Assembly (NCBI RefSeq): GCF_001269365.1
Contig: NZ_CXOM01000004.1
Span: forward strand, 62,001 to 126,000
Direction of reading: 5' to 3'
Length of the DNA: 64,000 nt
From: Limnohabitans sp. Rim11
GTDB lineage: Bacteria > Pseudomonadota > Gammaproteobacteria > Burkholderiales > Burkholderiaceae_C
Part shown: in pieces, positions 34,174 to 46,965 of the stretch
How the letters are laid out: each line of letters opens with the position of its first letter
Position numbering within the stretch: the first letter of the stretch is position 1
Notes under the pieces: generated by a model
Database searches by the model: none
Told to the model about the DNA's origin: nothing
The model's input: the letters and a program-made list of their open reading frames with translations, nothing else
Position numbers and translations under genes: made by a program

Positions 34174-36189
34174 TTAAGCAGAGGCGCTTAACTGCTCAAG
34201 TTCCTCAGTCCATGCCAGCCATTGCACTTCTAAGTTTTCCAGCTCATTCTGAATGGTTTTGAGTTGCTTGCCCACTTCGGCTATTTCTGGCGGTGGCAGT
34301 GGTGTGGTCAGCTTGGTTTCGAGTGCTAGCTTTTGGGCTTCGAGTTGTGCCATTTTTTGGTCGGCTTGCTCGATCGATTTCTTCAAAGGCTTTTCGAGCG
34401 CCGATTTTTGTTGACGCAGCAAAGCGTCTTGTTTTTTCTGCTCAGGTGTTCTGTTGGGCACTGCAGGTTTAGCTTCGATGGGTGCGGCTTTGATTGCTTC
34501 AGCCGGCTTGGCCATCTGGATTGAAGCACTGGCCTCATGGGCTTCATTGGCCTCATTGGCTTTAGCTTCTTCACGCAGTCGCTTGGATTCGTCCAACAAA
34601 TAGCGTTGGTAATCATCGAGGTCGCCATCAAAGGGCTTGATCTCGCCACGACCCACCAACCAGAATTCGTCACACACCGCACGCAGCAAGGCACGATCGT
34701 GACTGACCAGCATGACGGTGCCTTCAAATTCATTGAGGGCCATTGACAAGGCTTCGCGTGTGGCCAAATCTAAGTGATTGGTTGGCTCGTCCAGCAGCAA
34801 CAGGTTGGGGCGTTGCCACACAATCATGGCCAACACCAGGCGGGCTTTTTCGCCACCGCTCATGGAGCCCACAGTTTGCTTGACCATGTCGCCAGAAAAG
34901 TTGAAGGTGCCCAAAAAGTTGCGCAAATCTTGTTCGCGTGAAGACTGACCTGGTGTTGCGCCCAATTCCTTCACCAGTCGAATCATGTGCTCCAAAGGGT
35001 TGTCGTTGGGGTGCAAAACATCCAGTTCTTGCTGCGCAAAATAACCAATGTTCAAGCCTTTGCCTTCGGTAATTTCGCCTGACAAAGCTTTGATGCTGCG
35101 TGCAATGGTTTTGACCAAGGTCGATTTACCTTGTCCGTTGGCGCCCAAAATACCAATGCGTTGTCCCGCCAACACAGACTTGTTGACGTCTCGCACAATG
35201 ACCTTGTGGGTGTCATCCACCTGGTAACCAAGGTTGGCATGGGAGATCGCCAGCATGGGATTGGGCAGGTTGACGGGTTCTTTAAATTCAAACGTGAAGT
35301 CTGCATCGGCCAGCACCGGTGCAATTTTTTCCATGCGTTCCAATGCCTTGACACGGCTTTGCGCTTGTTTGGCTTTGCTGGCCTTCGCCTTGAAGCGGTC
35401 GATGAACTTTTGCAAATGCGCAATCTTGTCTTGCTGTTTTGAAAAAGAGGCCTGTTGCAGTTCAAGTTGCTGTGATCGCAATGTTTCGAAGGCGCTGTAA
35501 TTGCCGCCATAGCGGTTCAGTTTGGCATGCTCAATGTGCAAGGTGACATCGGTGACGGCATCCAAAAACTCTCGGTCGTGGCTGATCACAATCATGGTGC
35601 CAGCGTAACGCTTTAGCCAAGCCTCAAGCCAAACCAAGGCATCCAAATCCAAGTGGTTGGTAGGCTCGTCTAGCAGCAACAAATCAGATGGGCACATCAG
35701 GGCTCGGGCCAATTGCAAACGCATGCGCCAGCCACCCGAAAAACTGTTGACCGGTTGATCCAGTTCGGAAGACCTAAAGCCCAATCCCAAAATGAGGGCC
35801 TGTGCGCGGGGCACAGCATCGTGTTCACCGGCATCGGCCAAATCGACGTGGGCATGGGCCATGGCCATACCATCTTCGGCTTCTTCGGCGGCGTGCAATA
35901 TGGCGCGCAGTTCGCCCAGCCTAGTGTCACCCCCCAGTACAAAATCAGTGGCGCTTTCGTCTGTTTCGGGCATGTTTTGGGCCACCTGGGCCATGCGCCA
36001 TTGTTTAGGCATCGAGAAGTCGCCGCCATCCTCGTGAAGCATGCCATTGAACAGCGCAAACAAAGTAGATTTGCCCGCGCCATTGCGGCCGACGAGGCCG
36101 ACTTTTTCGCCAGGATTGATCGTGACCGATGCGGCATCTAGCAAGACTTTGGCGCTGCGACGCAGGGTGACGTTTTTAAGTTGAATCAT
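34174..36189 (-). CDS. ABC-F family ATPase (YheS-like ribosome factor)
   Basis: The 671-residue soluble protein has two ABC domains with Walker A GRNGAGKSTLFALF and GANGQGKSTLVKTI, signatures FSGGWRMRLQLARAL and MSGGEKARLVLAM, and LLLLDEPTNHLDLD repeated. The P-site tRNA-interaction linker between them is Lys/Ala-rich (FIDRFKAKASKAKQAQSRVKALERM). The C-terminal about 120 residues are a coiled coil. The layout matches YheS, an ABC-F that relieves ribosome stalling. I start at the ATG MIQLKNVTL (36189), as upstream in-frame sequence is not conserved. Confidence 0.93.
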   Translation of the reverse strand: MIQLKNVTLRRSAKVLLDAASVTINPGEKVGLVGRNGAGKSTLFALFNGMLHEDGGDFSMPKQWRMAQVAQNMPETDESATDFVLGGDTRLGELRAILHAAEEAEDGMAMAHAHVDLADAGEHDAVPRAQALILGLGFRSSELDQPVNSFSGGWRMRLQLARALMCPSDLLLLDEPTNHLDLDALVWLEAWLKRYAGTMIVISHDREFLDAVTDVTLHIEHAKLNRYGGNYSAFETLRSQQLELQQASFSKQQDKIAHLQKFIDRFKAKASKAKQAQSRVKALERMEKIAPVLADADFTFEFKEPVNLPNPMLAISHANLGYQVDDTHKVIVRDVNKSVLAGQRIGILGANGQGKSTLVKTIARSIKALSGEITEGKGLNIGYFAQQELDVLHPNDNPLEHMIRLVKELGATPGQSSREQDLRNFLGTFNFSGDMVKQTVGSMSGGEKARLVLAMIVWQRPNLLLLDEPTNHLDLATREALSMALNEFEGTVMLVSHDRALLRAVCDEFWLVGRGEIKPFDGDLDDYQRYLLDESKRLREEAKANEANEAHEASASIQMAKPAEAIKAAPIEAKPAVPNRTPEQKKQDALLRQQKSALEKPLKKSIEQADQKMAQLEAQKLALETKLTTPLPPPEIAEVGKQLKTIQNELENLEVQWLAWTEELEQLSASA

Positions 36190-36277
36190 GTAATGGTTTT
36201 CGCTTCGGCAGACCAGACAGGTTGCCGAGATCAATCAGTGGTTAAGGCGGTTGTAAAAAATCGTGAAATGCAGGGGC

Positions 36278-37147
36278 TCAGGGCTTGAACTTAAGCAATG
36301 CTTCGCGGGTCAGTAATAAAACTTGATCTTCGCCCGCGCTGGTTTCTAACCATACGGCTTCAAGTGTTGGAAAAGCTGTTTCAAAGTGCTCGCGTTCGTT
36401 GCCAATTTCCAAAACCAAAATGGCTTCGAGGTTCATGTGATTCGGTAAATCATTGAACAACTGGCGGACAAAGTCCATTCCATCTTCGCCCCCAGCCAAA
36501 GCCAATTCTGGCTCGGCCAAAAACTCTTTGGGCAACGCATTCATACTGGCCTGGCAAACATAGGGCGGATTGCAAACAATGCAATCAAAAGCGCCAGGCA
36601 CATTTTTCAAGCCATCGCTTTGCACCAGTTTCACGCGGTCTTGCAGTGCATGTTTGGCAACATTGATTTTGGCCACTTCAAGGGCATCTTCAGAAATGTC
36701 TGCGCCCACCACCGACACATCGGGGTAGGCCATGGCACAAATAACGGCCAAGCTGCCATTGCCCGTGCACAGGTCTAAAAATTGGTGGCTGCTTTCTTTG
36801 AGCCATCCATCAAAGGCACCCTCGGCAATGAGCTCGGCAATGAAGCTTCTGGGAACAATGCTGCGCTCGTCAACATAAAAAGGGATGCCCTGCAGCCAAG
36901 CCTCTTGCGTGAGATAAGCCGCAGGTTTGCGAGTGGCAATTCTTTGCTGAATCAAATTTTGGCAAGCTGCAACTTGAGAGGCATCGACAGTAGTTTCATT
37001 AGCAACTTCTGTGTCCAGCGGCATTTGAAGTTGCCACAAGATGAGCCAGGTGGCTTCATCGTGTGCATTCAAGGTGCCGTGGCCAAAAGCCACTTTCGCT
37101 TGGTCAAGTTGTGCCGCACCCTGTTGGATGAGTTGAGTGAGTTTCAT
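36278..37147 (-). CDS. prmB: 50S ribosomal protein L3 N5-glutamine methyltransferase (PrmB)
   Basis: The 289-residue SAM-dependent enzyme has the FLDLCTGNGSLAV SAM loop, GADISEDALEVAKINV, and the Gln-binding CNPPYV motif. The N-terminus (FGHGTLNAHDEATWLI) distinguishes PrmB from release-factor methylase PrmC. It methylates Gln150 of L3. It starts 4 bases from the dapE stop and so forms one transcript with it. Confidence 0.93.
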   Translation of the reverse strand: MKLTQLIQQGAAQLDQAKVAFGHGTLNAHDEATWLILWQLQMPLDTEVANETTVDASQVAACQNLIQQRIATRKPAAYLTQEAWLQGIPFYVDERSIVPRSFIAELIAEGAFDGWLKESSHQFLDLCTGNGSLAVICAMAYPDVSVVGADISEDALEVAKINVAKHALQDRVKLVQSDGLKNVPGAFDCIVCNPPYVCQASMNALPKEFLAEPELALAGGEDGMDFVRQLFNDLPNHMNLEAILVLEIGNEREHFETAFPTLEAVWLETSAGEDQVLLLTREALLKFKP

Positions 37148-37151
37148 GGCA

Positions 37152-38324
37152 TTAGCGCGCAGCGCTGTTGTTTGCCAAGCAGGCTTGATTGAGTTTGACC
37201 AGGACTTGTTTGTAAATGTCTTTAAGGGGCTCTAAATCGGCCACCGCCACATACTCGTCAATTTTGTGAATGGTGGCATTGGGTGGGCCAAGCTCAATGA
37301 CTTGAGGACATATTTGCGCAATGAATCTGCCATCGCTGGTGCCGCCCGTGGTGGACAGCTCGGTCTGAATGCCCGTCACCTGCACAATGGCTTCTTGCAC
37401 CATGTCGACCAAACTGCCTGGCGTGGTGAGAAAGGGCAGGCCGCCCAAGGTCCAGTCAATTTCAAACTTGAGTTGGTGCTTGTGCAGAATGTCTGTGAAG
37501 CGTTGCTTCAATGAATCTGCCGTGGACTCTGTGCAAAAGCGGAAGTTGAAATCAATCACCATCTCGCCAGGGATGACGTTGCTGGCCCCAGTACCGCCGT
37601 GCACATTGCTAATTTGCCAGGTGGTGGGCGGAAAGAATGCATTGCCGTTGTCCCAAACAGTGCTGGCCAATTCGGCAATGGCGGGTGCGGCTTTGTGAAC
37701 GGGGTTGTCTGCCAATTGGGGGTAGGCAATGTGGCCTTGAATGCCAATCACTTTGAGCTTGCCACTGAGTGAACCACGGCGTCCATTTTTGATCATGTCA
37801 CCAGTTTTTTTAACAGATGTGGGTTCACCCACAATGCAAAAATCTGGCGCTTGATTTCTAGACGTTAGCAACTCGCAAACGCGCACCGTACCATCGAGGG
37901 CAGGGCCTTCTTCGTCGCTGGTCAACAGAAACGCGATGCCCAAAGCAGGCTGAGGTGTTTCTTTTAAAAACTCTTGGGTCGCCACCACCATGGCAGCCAG
38001 CGAGGCTTTCATGTCGCAGGCACCGCGGCCAAACAATTTGCCATCGCGATGGGTGGGCGTGAAGGGGTCGCTGGTCCATTGGTTTAAGGGGCCTGTAGGA
38101 ACAACATCGACATGACCTGCAAAGGCCAAAGTCTGCTGCGTTGTGCCGGCTCGTTTGGCCCACAAATTTTTGACCCGAAAGGTATCAGGCCCGCAATCGA
38201 TCACCTCGCATTCAAAACCCAGAGGGTCTAAATGCGATTGAATCAGGGCCATGCAGCCGCCATCGGCGGGCGTGACTGAAGGCATGGCCATCAGTTGTTC
38301 TGTCAGTCTCAGTGTGTTGCTCAT
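37152..38324 (-). CDS. dapE: Succinyl-diaminopimelate desuccinylase (DapE)
   Basis: The 390-residue M20 enzyme carries [34 protein letters not shown], and the C-terminal [10 protein letters not shown] and [14 protein letters not shown], where the Zn ligands and catalytic Glu lie. It releases LL-diaminopimelate for lysine and peptidoglycan. It overlaps dapC by 4 bases. Confidence 0.96.
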   Translation of the reverse strand: MSNTLRLTEQLMAMPSVTPADGGCMALIQSHLDPLGFECEVIDCGPDTFRVKNLWAKRAGTTQQTLAFAGHVDVVPTGPLNQWTSDPFTPTHRDGKLFGRGACDMKASLAAMVVATQEFLKETPQPALGIAFLLTSDEEGPALDGTVRVCELLTSRNQAPDFCIVGEPTSVKKTGDMIKNGRRGSLSGKLKVIGIQGHIAYPQLADNPVHKAAPAIAELASTVWDNGNAFFPPTTWQISNVHGGTGASNVIPGEMVIDFNFRFCTESTADSLKQRFTDILHKHQLKFEIDWTLGGLPFLTTPGSLVDMVQEAIVQVTGIQTELSTTGGTSDGRFIAQICPQVIELGPPNATIHKIDEYVAVADLEPLKDIYKQVLVKLNQACLANNSAAR

Positions 38325-39538
38325 GTGGGGCGACCTGATCGAATAAAACGGGCAATGCGATGAGCGGCTTCAAGGCACTCTGCAGTTTCAGCCACCAAGG
38401 CCATGCGCACGCGGCCTTGGCCAGGGTTGAAACCGTGTGCTTCGCGGGCAATGTAGCTACCCGGTAAAACCGTCACGTGTTCGGCGGCATAGAGCTCGCG
38501 CGCAAAGTCTGTGTCGCTGTTGTTCCAAGCCGCTGGCACACCAGCCCACAAGTAAAAACTGGCGTCTGGCAATTTGACATCCATGACGTCGGCCAACACA
38601 GGGGTGACTTGGGCAAATTTGGTGCGGTACAAATTGCGGTTTTCGACAACGTGTGCTTCGTCGTTCCAAGCTGCAATGCTGGCTGCTTGAACCACGCCGC
38701 TCATGGCGCAGCCGTGGTAGGTTCGGTACAGCAAAAAATCTTTGAGGATGGCGGCGTCGCCCGCTACAAAGCCGCTTCTTAGGCCTGGCACATTGCTGCG
38801 TTTTGACAAACTGGTGAATGCAACCAGTCGCTTGAAATCTTTGTAGCCCAAGAGGCTGGCAGCCTCCAGCCCACCCAAAGGCGGCTCGTCGCGAAAGTAA
38901 ATTTCGCTGTAGCACTCGTCCGAGGCGATGACGAAGCCGTATTTGTCGCTTAACTCGAACAGCTTTTGCCATTCTTCCAAGGGCATGATTTTGCCGGTGG
39001 GGTTGCCGGGCGAGCACACAAACAAAAGCTGTGTATTGGCCCAAACATCGGCAGGTACTGCGTCCCAATCGGCCGCATAGTCGTTTTCTGCGGTGTTGGG
39101 CACGTAATAAGGCTTGGCGCCGCCCAACAAGGTGGCCCCTTCGTAAATTTGATAGAAGGGGTTGGGGCTGATGACGATGGGGTTATTGCCTGATTTTGTG
39201 GGGTTGACCACGGCTTGTGTCAATGAAAACAAAGCTTCACGCGAGCCATTGACTGGCAAGACCTGGGTGGCGGGATTGATTTCAATGTTGTAGCGTCTTT
39301 GCAACCAATTGCCGCAGGCTTCCCTCATGCGAAGTTCACCCGCTGTAGCGGGGTAACCAGACAAGGCGGTATCGAGGGAGGCGGTAAGGGCCTTTTTGAT
39401 GAATTCGGGGGTGGCGTGCTTGGGCTCGCCAATGCCCAAACTGATGTGTTGCAACTGGGGGTTAGGGGTCACACCCGCGAACAATTGTCGAAGGCGTTCA
39501 AAGGGGTAGGGCTGTAGGGAGGCCAATAAGGGATTCAT
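38321..39538 (-). CDS. dapC: Succinyldiaminopimelate transaminase (DapC)
   Basis: The 405-residue class I aminotransferase starts [20 protein letters not shown] and has the pyridoxal-phosphate lysine in [18 protein letters not shown] and [11 protein letters not shown]. It makes N-succinyl-LL-2-amino-6-oxopimelate's amino partner, the step before DapE. The ATGA overlap with dapE supports a coupled dap operon. It is divergent from smc with 135 bases between. Confidence 0.95.
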   Translation of the reverse strand: MNPLLASLQPYPFERLRQLFAGVTPNPQLQHISLGIGEPKHATPEFIKKALTASLDTALSGYPATAGELRMREACGNWLQRRYNIEINPATQVLPVNGSREALFSLTQAVVNPTKSGNNPIVISPNPFYQIYEGATLLGGAKPYYVPNTAENDYAADWDAVPADVWANTQLLFVCSPGNPTGKIMPLEEWQKLFELSDKYGFVIASDECYSEIYFRDEPPLGGLEAASLLGYKDFKRLVAFTSLSKRSNVPGLRSGFVAGDAAILKDFLLYRTYHGCAMSGVVQAASIAAWNDEAHVVENRNLYRTKFAQVTPVLADVMDVKLPDASFYLWAGVPAAWNNSDTDFARELYAAEHVTVLPGSYIAREAHGFNPGQGRVRMALVAETAECLEAAHRIARFIRSGRPT

Positions 39539-39673
39539 CCCCCAATTATCCGGGATACTGGATCGTTTTATCGGGCGAATTTCAGCTCATTTCAGGGTCT
39601 GTTTTGGGTTTGGGTCGGTTAACATGGAGGCTTCAGGCACAAGGTGTGCCTTTTGACCCAAAATCTGACTCCT

Positions 39674-42600
39674 GTGCGCCTTAATTCCATCAAATTATCT
39701 GGATTCAAATCCTTCGCAGAACCCACCAACTTTGTGCTTCCTGGCCAGTTGGTTGGGGTTGTAGGCCCCAACGGTTGCGGCAAATCCAACATCATGGACG
39801 CTTGCCGTTGGGTTTTGGGCGAATCCAAAGCCTCCGAATTGCGTGGCGAGTCCATGCAAGACGTTATTTTTAACGGCACCAACACCCGCAAAGCCGCTAG
39901 CCGTGCCAGCGTTGAACTGGTCTTTGACAATGCCGACCACCGTGCCGGTGGCCAATGGGGTCAGTTTGCCGAAATTGCGGTTAAGCGCGTCTTAACCCGC
40001 GATGGCAACAGCAGTTATTACATCAACAACCAACCCGTGCGCCGCCGCGACGTTCAAGACGTCTTCTTGGGCACCGGTTTGGGACCTCGTGCCTACGCCA
40101 TCATTGGTCAGGGCACCATTAGCCGAATCATTGAATCTAGGCCCGAAGAATTGCGTTTGTTCTTGGAAGAAGCCGCCGGCGTTTCCAAATACAAAGAGCG
40201 CCGACGAGAAACCGAAAATCGCTTGTCGGACACCCGCGAAAACTTAACCCGAGTCGAAGACATTTTGCGAGAGCTCAATGCCAACTTGGAAAAGTTGGAA
40301 AAGCAAGCTGAAGTGGCACAAAGGTTCAACGACCTCAAAGCCGACAGCACACTCAAGCAACAACAGCTGTGGTTTTTCAAGCGTGCCGACGCTGAATCCG
40401 ACCAAGTCAAAATCAAGGCCGATGTTGACAAAGCGGTCATTGACTTAGAGTCACGCATTGCCGATTTAAGGCATGTCGAAGCCGACTTAGAAACAGTTCG
40501 CCAAGCGCATTACGCTGCGGGCGACCAGGTCAATCAGGCCCAAGGCTTGTTGTACGAAGCCAGTGCCGAAGTGGGCAAATTAGAGGCCGAAATCCGTTTC
40601 GTGGTTGAAGGTCGTCAGCGCGCAGAACAGCGTTTGGCCCAGTTGCAAGCTCAGTCAGCCGATTGGTCTGACCGTCAGATTCAAGCCGAAGCCGAACTCG
40701 AATCTTTGGCCGAACAAGCCTTGCAAGCCGAAGATCAAACCATGACCCTGGCCGCGCAAGTGGAAGACCAAGCGCAAGCCTTGCCCGATTTGGAAGAAGC
40801 CCTGCGCCAAGCGCAAGCCAAGGCCAACGAACAGCGCGGCAGCGTGGTTCAAGTTCAGCAGCAAATTCAGGTGCTGGCCGCCGATCAACGCAACATTGAA
40901 GATCAAACCCGTCAACTCACCTTGCGCCGCGAGAAACTGGTTGCCGATCGCAACGCCTTAGATGCCCCCGATGAGCAGCGACTGATCAACATGCAGGCGC
41001 AGTTTGCGCAAGCTGAAGAACTTGCCAAAGAGAGCGGCGCCAGATTGGCCGAACTCGAAACGCAAACGCCTTTGCTTGACCAAGAGCGACGCGACAAACA
41101 ACAGGCGGTCAACGATGAGTCTGCCAAACTGGCCGACCTCACTGCCAAAATTGAAGCCCTCAAATCGCTTCAAGAAAAAATAAAAACCGATGGCAAATTA
41201 AAGCCTTGGTTAGGCAAACACGGCCTCGACAACTTACAAGGCTTGTGGAGCAAGATCCACATGGAGTCCGGTTGGGAAAACGCCATGGAGTCTGCTCTGC
41301 GTGAGCGACTTTCTTCCTTGGAAGTTTCGCGCTTAGACATGGTCAAGGCGTTTGCCTCCGACGCGCCTCCCGCCAAATTATCCTTTTACTCGCCGCCCAA
41401 CGGCAGCACCACGGTTGCCCGAAAAGGCTTGCCGTCTGCTTGCAGGCCCTTGTCTGATTTACTGCGTTTGTCCGATGCCGGTTTGTCTGCATTGCTCACA
41501 GATTGGTTGCAGGGTTATTTCACTGCACCGTCGTTGGAAGACGCCATGGCTTGGCGCGATCAATTGCAAGGCAGCGAATGCTTTGTGGTTCAGTCGGGTC
41601 ATGCCATTGGCAAACACAGTGTTAGTTTTTACGCGCCCGATTCAGAGCAAGCTGGTTTGCTGGCCCGCGCTCAAGACATCGAAAATTTTGAAAAGCAACA
41701 ACGTGCTCAAACACTGATTGCCGAAGAAACCCGTTCAGCGTCTGTGCGTGCCGAAGCGGCTTATTCAGACGCTGCCCAACGCTTGGTCTCTGTGCGTCAG
41801 GAAGCTTCAGAGGCCCAATCCAAAGCACACGAGTTGCAAGTTGAAACCTTGCGTCTCACGCAATGGGCAGAACAAACCCGCGCGCGCAGCGAACAAATTG
41901 CGGGCGACTTGGCAGAAGTCGATTTGAGCTTGGAAGACCTGCAAGAGCGCAGGATGACCGCAGAAGGCCGCTTCGAAGAACTTGACATGCAATTGGCAGA
42001 CAGCCAAGAACGTCATGCCCAGCTTGACGAGCGCGTCATTGAATCCGAGCGCAAACTTTCTGAGTGTCGCGAGCAACAGCGCACCCTTGAGCGCCTTGCT
42101 CAAGAGGCCACTTTCTCTCAGCGCAGTTTAGAAGCCAGACGTTCCGAGTTGCAACGCGGTTTGCAAACCGCGGGGCAACAAATTGAATCGATTCATGCTG
42201 AGCAAGAACGCGCCAAAGACGAGTTGTCTAGGCTGACAGATGCTGCAGCGCAGGCGGGTTTACAAAACGCGTTGGCCATCAAGATGGAGCGCGAGCAAGT
42301 CTTGGGCGCCAAGCGCAGCGAATACGACGACCTCACTGCTCGTTTGCGTGCCAGCGACGAACGCCGCATGAGTTTTGAGCGCGAACTCGATCCATTGCGT
42401 CAACGCATCACCGATTTGCAACTCAAAGAACAAGCTTCCCGTTTGGGCCTTGAGCAGTACACGCAACTCTTGCAAGACGCCGAAGCCGACTTAGAAGCCT
42501 TGGCCAAGTCCATTGAAGAAGGCAACGTTCGGTTGACAGGTTTGCAATCCGAAATTGACCGCTTGAACCGCGAGATTGCAGCCTTGGGGGCTGTTAACTT

Positions 42601-43201
42601 AGCAGCCTTGGATGAATTAAGCACGGCACGTGAGCGCAAGGTTTTCTTGGACGCTCAAACAGCCGACCTGACCGAAGCCATGACGACTTTGGAAGATGCC
42701 ATTCGCAAAATCGACGCCGAAACACGCGATCTGTTGGGCGGCACATTCAAAATTGTGAACGAACACTTTGGCCGCATGTTCCCAGAGTTGTTTGGCGGCG
42801 GTAACGCCCGCTTGGTCATGACCGGCGATGAAATTTTGGATTCGGGTGTTCAGGTCATGGCGCAACCCCCAGGCAAAAAGAACCAAACCATTCACCTGTT
42901 GTCTGGCGGCGAAAAAGCGCTTACCGCCATTGCCTTGGTGTTTGCCATTTTCCAACTCAACCCTGCGCCGTTTTGCTTGCTGGACGAGGTGGATGCGCCT
43001 TTGGACGATAGCAACACCGAGCGCTACGCCAAGTTGGTCAAGAGCATGGGCAAGGAAACACAATTCTTGTTCATTAGTCACAACAAGATTGCCATGGAAA
43101 TGGCCGAGCAACTCATTGGTGTCACCATGCAAGAGCAGGGCGTATCACGCATTGTGGCCGTTGACATGGAAGCAGCCGTTTCCATGGCCGAACTCACCTG
43201 A
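39674..43201 (+). CDS. smc: Chromosome segregation ATPase SMC
   Basis: The 1175-residue protein has Walker A GPNGCGKSN (31-39), a long coiled coil with a hinge near residues 515-660, signature LSGGEKALTA (1076 onward) and Walker B CLLDEVDAPLD (about 1101-1111). It forms a loop-extruding ring for chromosome folding and segregation. I use GTG at 39674, where the conserved VRLNSIKLSGFKSF begins; a frame upstream from 39644 would add ten unrelated residues. A small hairpin (39635-39651) and a ten-codon ATG frame precede it. zipA and ligA follow. Confidence 0.95.
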   Translation: MRLNSIKLSGFKSFAEPTNFVLPGQLVGVVGPNGCGKSNIMDACRWVLGESKASELRGESMQDVIFNGTNTRKAASRASVELVFDNADHRAGGQWGQFAEIAVKRVLTRDGNSSYYINNQPVRRRDVQDVFLGTGLGPRAYAIIGQGTISRIIESRPEELRLFLEEAAGVSKYKERRRETENRLSDTRENLTRVEDILRELNANLEKLEKQAEVAQRFNDLKADSTLKQQQLWFFKRADAESDQVKIKADVDKAVIDLESRIADLRHVEADLETVRQAHYAAGDQVNQAQGLLYEASAEVGKLEAEIRFVVEGRQRAEQRLAQLQAQSADWSDRQIQAEAELESLAEQALQAEDQTMTLAAQVEDQAQALPDLEEALRQAQAKANEQRGSVVQVQQQIQVLAADQRNIEDQTRQLTLRREKLVADRNALDAPDEQRLINMQAQFAQAEELAKESGARLAELETQTPLLDQERRDKQQAVNDESAKLADLTAKIEALKSLQEKIKTDGKLKPWLGKHGLDNLQGLWSKIHMESGWENAMESALRERLSSLEVSRLDMVKAFASDAPPAKLSFYSPPNGSTTVARKGLPSACRPLSDLLRLSDAGLSALLTDWLQGYFTAPSLEDAMAWRDQLQGSECFVVQSGHAIGKHSVSFYAPDSEQAGLLARAQDIENFEKQQRAQTLIAEETRSASVRAEAAYSDAAQRLVSVRQEASEAQSKAHELQVETLRLTQWAEQTRARSEQIAGDLAEVDLSLEDLQERRMTAEGRFEELDMQLADSQERHAQLDERVIESERKLSECREQQRTLERLAQEATFSQRSLEARRSELQRGLQTAGQQIESIHAEQERAKDELSRLTDAAAQAGLQNALAIKMEREQVLGAKRSEYDDLTARLRASDERRMSFERELDPLRQRITDLQLKEQASRLGLEQYTQLLQDAEADLEALAKSIEEGNVRLTGLQSEIDRLNREIAALGAVNLAALDELSTARERKVFLDAQTADLTEAMTTLEDAIRKIDAETRDLLGGTFKIVNEHFGRMFPELFGGGNARLVMTGDEILDSGVQVMAQPPGKKNQTIHLLSGGEKALTAIALVFAIFQLNPAPFCLLDEVDAPLDDSNTERYAKLVKSMGKETQFLFISHNKIAMEMAEQLIGVTMQEQGVSRIVAVDMEAAVSMAELT

Positions 43202-43240
43202 TACAAAGCTTTTTCCAATCAACTCGAAGTACAAACACAC

Positions 43241-44287
43241 ATGAGCTCATTGCAAAACAGTTTGGCCATTGTCGGTGGATTGACCTTGGTGGGGGTTGTT
43301 TTATACAACTTGTGGACTGCAAGGCAAAACGCCCCGCGTCAGGCCTCATCGGATAACGCGGGCGTTGGGATAGATCCTACGCTCGACAGCAATGTCGAAT
43401 TGAAGGGCCCACAAGACCCGAGTTTTCTGGACGATGCCATGGCCACATTGCCCGTACCAGAAAGAAAACCACCACTCGATGCACTGATCGATGTCATTGC
43501 CCCCATTGAAGTGGACAATCAAGTTTCTGGCGATGCCGCTTTGGCCGCTTTGCCAGCAACGCGCCGAGTGGGCACCAAGCCATTTGCTGTCGAGGGTTTG
43601 AATGACACCACAGGCGAATGGGAGACCCCCACAGCGGGCCGTCGCTACCATGCGTTTCAGGCGGGCATTCAATTGGCCAATCGCGTGGGCGCATTGAACG
43701 AAATTGAATTTTCTGAATTTGTCATCAAGGCCCAGTCCTTTGCCGATGCCATCAATGGCTCGCCCGAGTTTCCAGATATGCTGGAAGAAGTGGCGCGCGC
43801 ACGCGAGCTCGATCAATTTGCCAGCGAACACGATGCCCAATTGAGCTTCACCGTAGTGGCCACAGCGGCTGCTTGGAGCCCTGGCTACATTCATCAGCAT
43901 GCAGCGCGTTGGGGTTTTGTGGCGGGTGTGATTCCAGGCCGCATGGTGTTGGCCGCCCCCGTGCAAGGCTTGCCACCCATTTTGTCTTTGTCTTTTGATA
44001 CCCAAGCGGCGATGGCTGACGATCCGGCTTTGTCTGCCATCCGTGAATTTTCTTTGAGCTTGGATGTGCCTCAAGTGCCTAGAGAAGAAAACGCCTTTGC
44101 GCGCCTGCGTGAAGCCGCTCGCATTTTGGGCAATGAAATGGATGGTTTGATTACCGATGGCGCGGGTCATGCCCTCACCGAAGCAGACTTGAACGCCATT
44201 GCGGCAGACCTTGAGAATTTGTATGACGCCCTTGACCTGCGCGAATTGTCAGCAGGTTCTCCGCAAGCACGCCGTTTGTTTTCTTAA
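43241..44287 (+). CDS. zipA: Cell division protein ZipA (FtsZ-binding)
   Basis: The 348-residue protein has one N-terminal membrane helix (about residues 8-26), a Pro-rich acidic linker and a C-terminal ZipA FtsZ-binding domain (FVAGVIPGRMVLAAP, LSFDTQAAMADDP, REAARILGNEMDGLITDGAG). It tethers the Z-ring to the membrane. The smc-zipA-ligA order fits the betaproteobacterial arrangement. ligA starts 6 bases later. Confidence 0.92.
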   Translation: MSSLQNSLAIVGGLTLVGVVLYNLWTARQNAPRQASSDNAGVGIDPTLDSNVELKGPQDPSFLDDAMATLPVPERKPPLDALIDVIAPIEVDNQVSGDAALAALPATRRVGTKPFAVEGLNDTTGEWETPTAGRRYHAFQAGIQLANRVGALNEIEFSEFVIKAQSFADAINGSPEFPDMLEEVARARELDQFASEHDAQLSFTVVATAAAWSPGYIHQHAARWGFVAGVIPGRMVLAAPVQGLPPILSLSFDTQAAMADDPALSAIREFSLSLDVPQVPREENAFARLREAARILGNEMDGLITDGAGHALTEADLNAIAADLENLYDALDLRELSAGSPQARRLFS

Positions 44288-46411
<2,124 letters not shown>

Positions 46412-46425
46412 AGAAGGACATCCCA

Positions 46426-46965
46426 ATGACCGTTCGACAAATTTTAAAAATGGGTGACGAGCGCTTGCTTCGAAAAGCACAAGCCATCACCGCTTTCAAC
46501 ACCCCAGAATTGCTGGCTGGCATTGTTGACATGAAAGAAACCATGGTGGCCGCTAATGGTGCGGGCTTGGCTGCCCCTCAAATTGGTTGGGATGTTCAAT
46601 TGGTGATCTTTGGCACAGGCCAAATTATTCCGCGTTATCCCGACGCGGCACCCATACCGCCCACCGTTTTAATCAATCCCAGCATTACGGTGTTGGGCGA
46701 TGAAATGCAAAACGATTGGGAAGGCTGCTTGTCGGTGCCAGGCTTGCGTGCTGTGGTGCCCCGCGCCATGAAAATTAGATACACCGGCTTTGATGAGTTT
46801 GGCAATGCCATTGACCGCGTGGCCGATGGCTTTCATGCCAAAGTGGTGCAACACGAATGCGATCACTTGCTGGGCATTCTGTATCCCATGCGGGTGACTG
46901 ACTTTTCTAAGTTTGGTTACAACTCAGTGTTGTTTCCCAACCTGGCACCTGAGTCAGACGACTAA
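46426..46965 (+). CDS. def: Peptide deformylase
   Basis: The 179-residue enzyme has the three deformylase motifs: [19 protein letters not shown] (metal-binding Cys) and QHECDHLLG (HExxH ligands and catalytic Glu). It removes the N-formyl group from nascent proteins. Its stop overlaps the stop of the convergent aminotransferase by 4 bases. Confidence 0.96.
   Translation: MTVRQILKMGDERLLRKAQAITAFNTPELLAGIVDMKETMVAANGAGLAAPQIGWDVQLVIFGTGQIIPRYPDAAPIPPTVLINPSITVLGDEMQNDWEGCLSVPGLRAVVPRAMKIRYTGFDEFGNAIDRVADGFHAKVVQHECDHLLGILYPMRVTDFSKFGYNSVLFPNLAPESDD

Noticed and set aside
42617..43132. 171-codon antisense frame inside smc
   Set aside because: No start context, no known family, and it mirrors well-conserved SMC codons; a shadow.
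43346..44170. 274-codon antisense frame opposite zipA
   Set aside because: Low-complexity translation without recognisable motifs; zipA on the plus strand is fully convincing.
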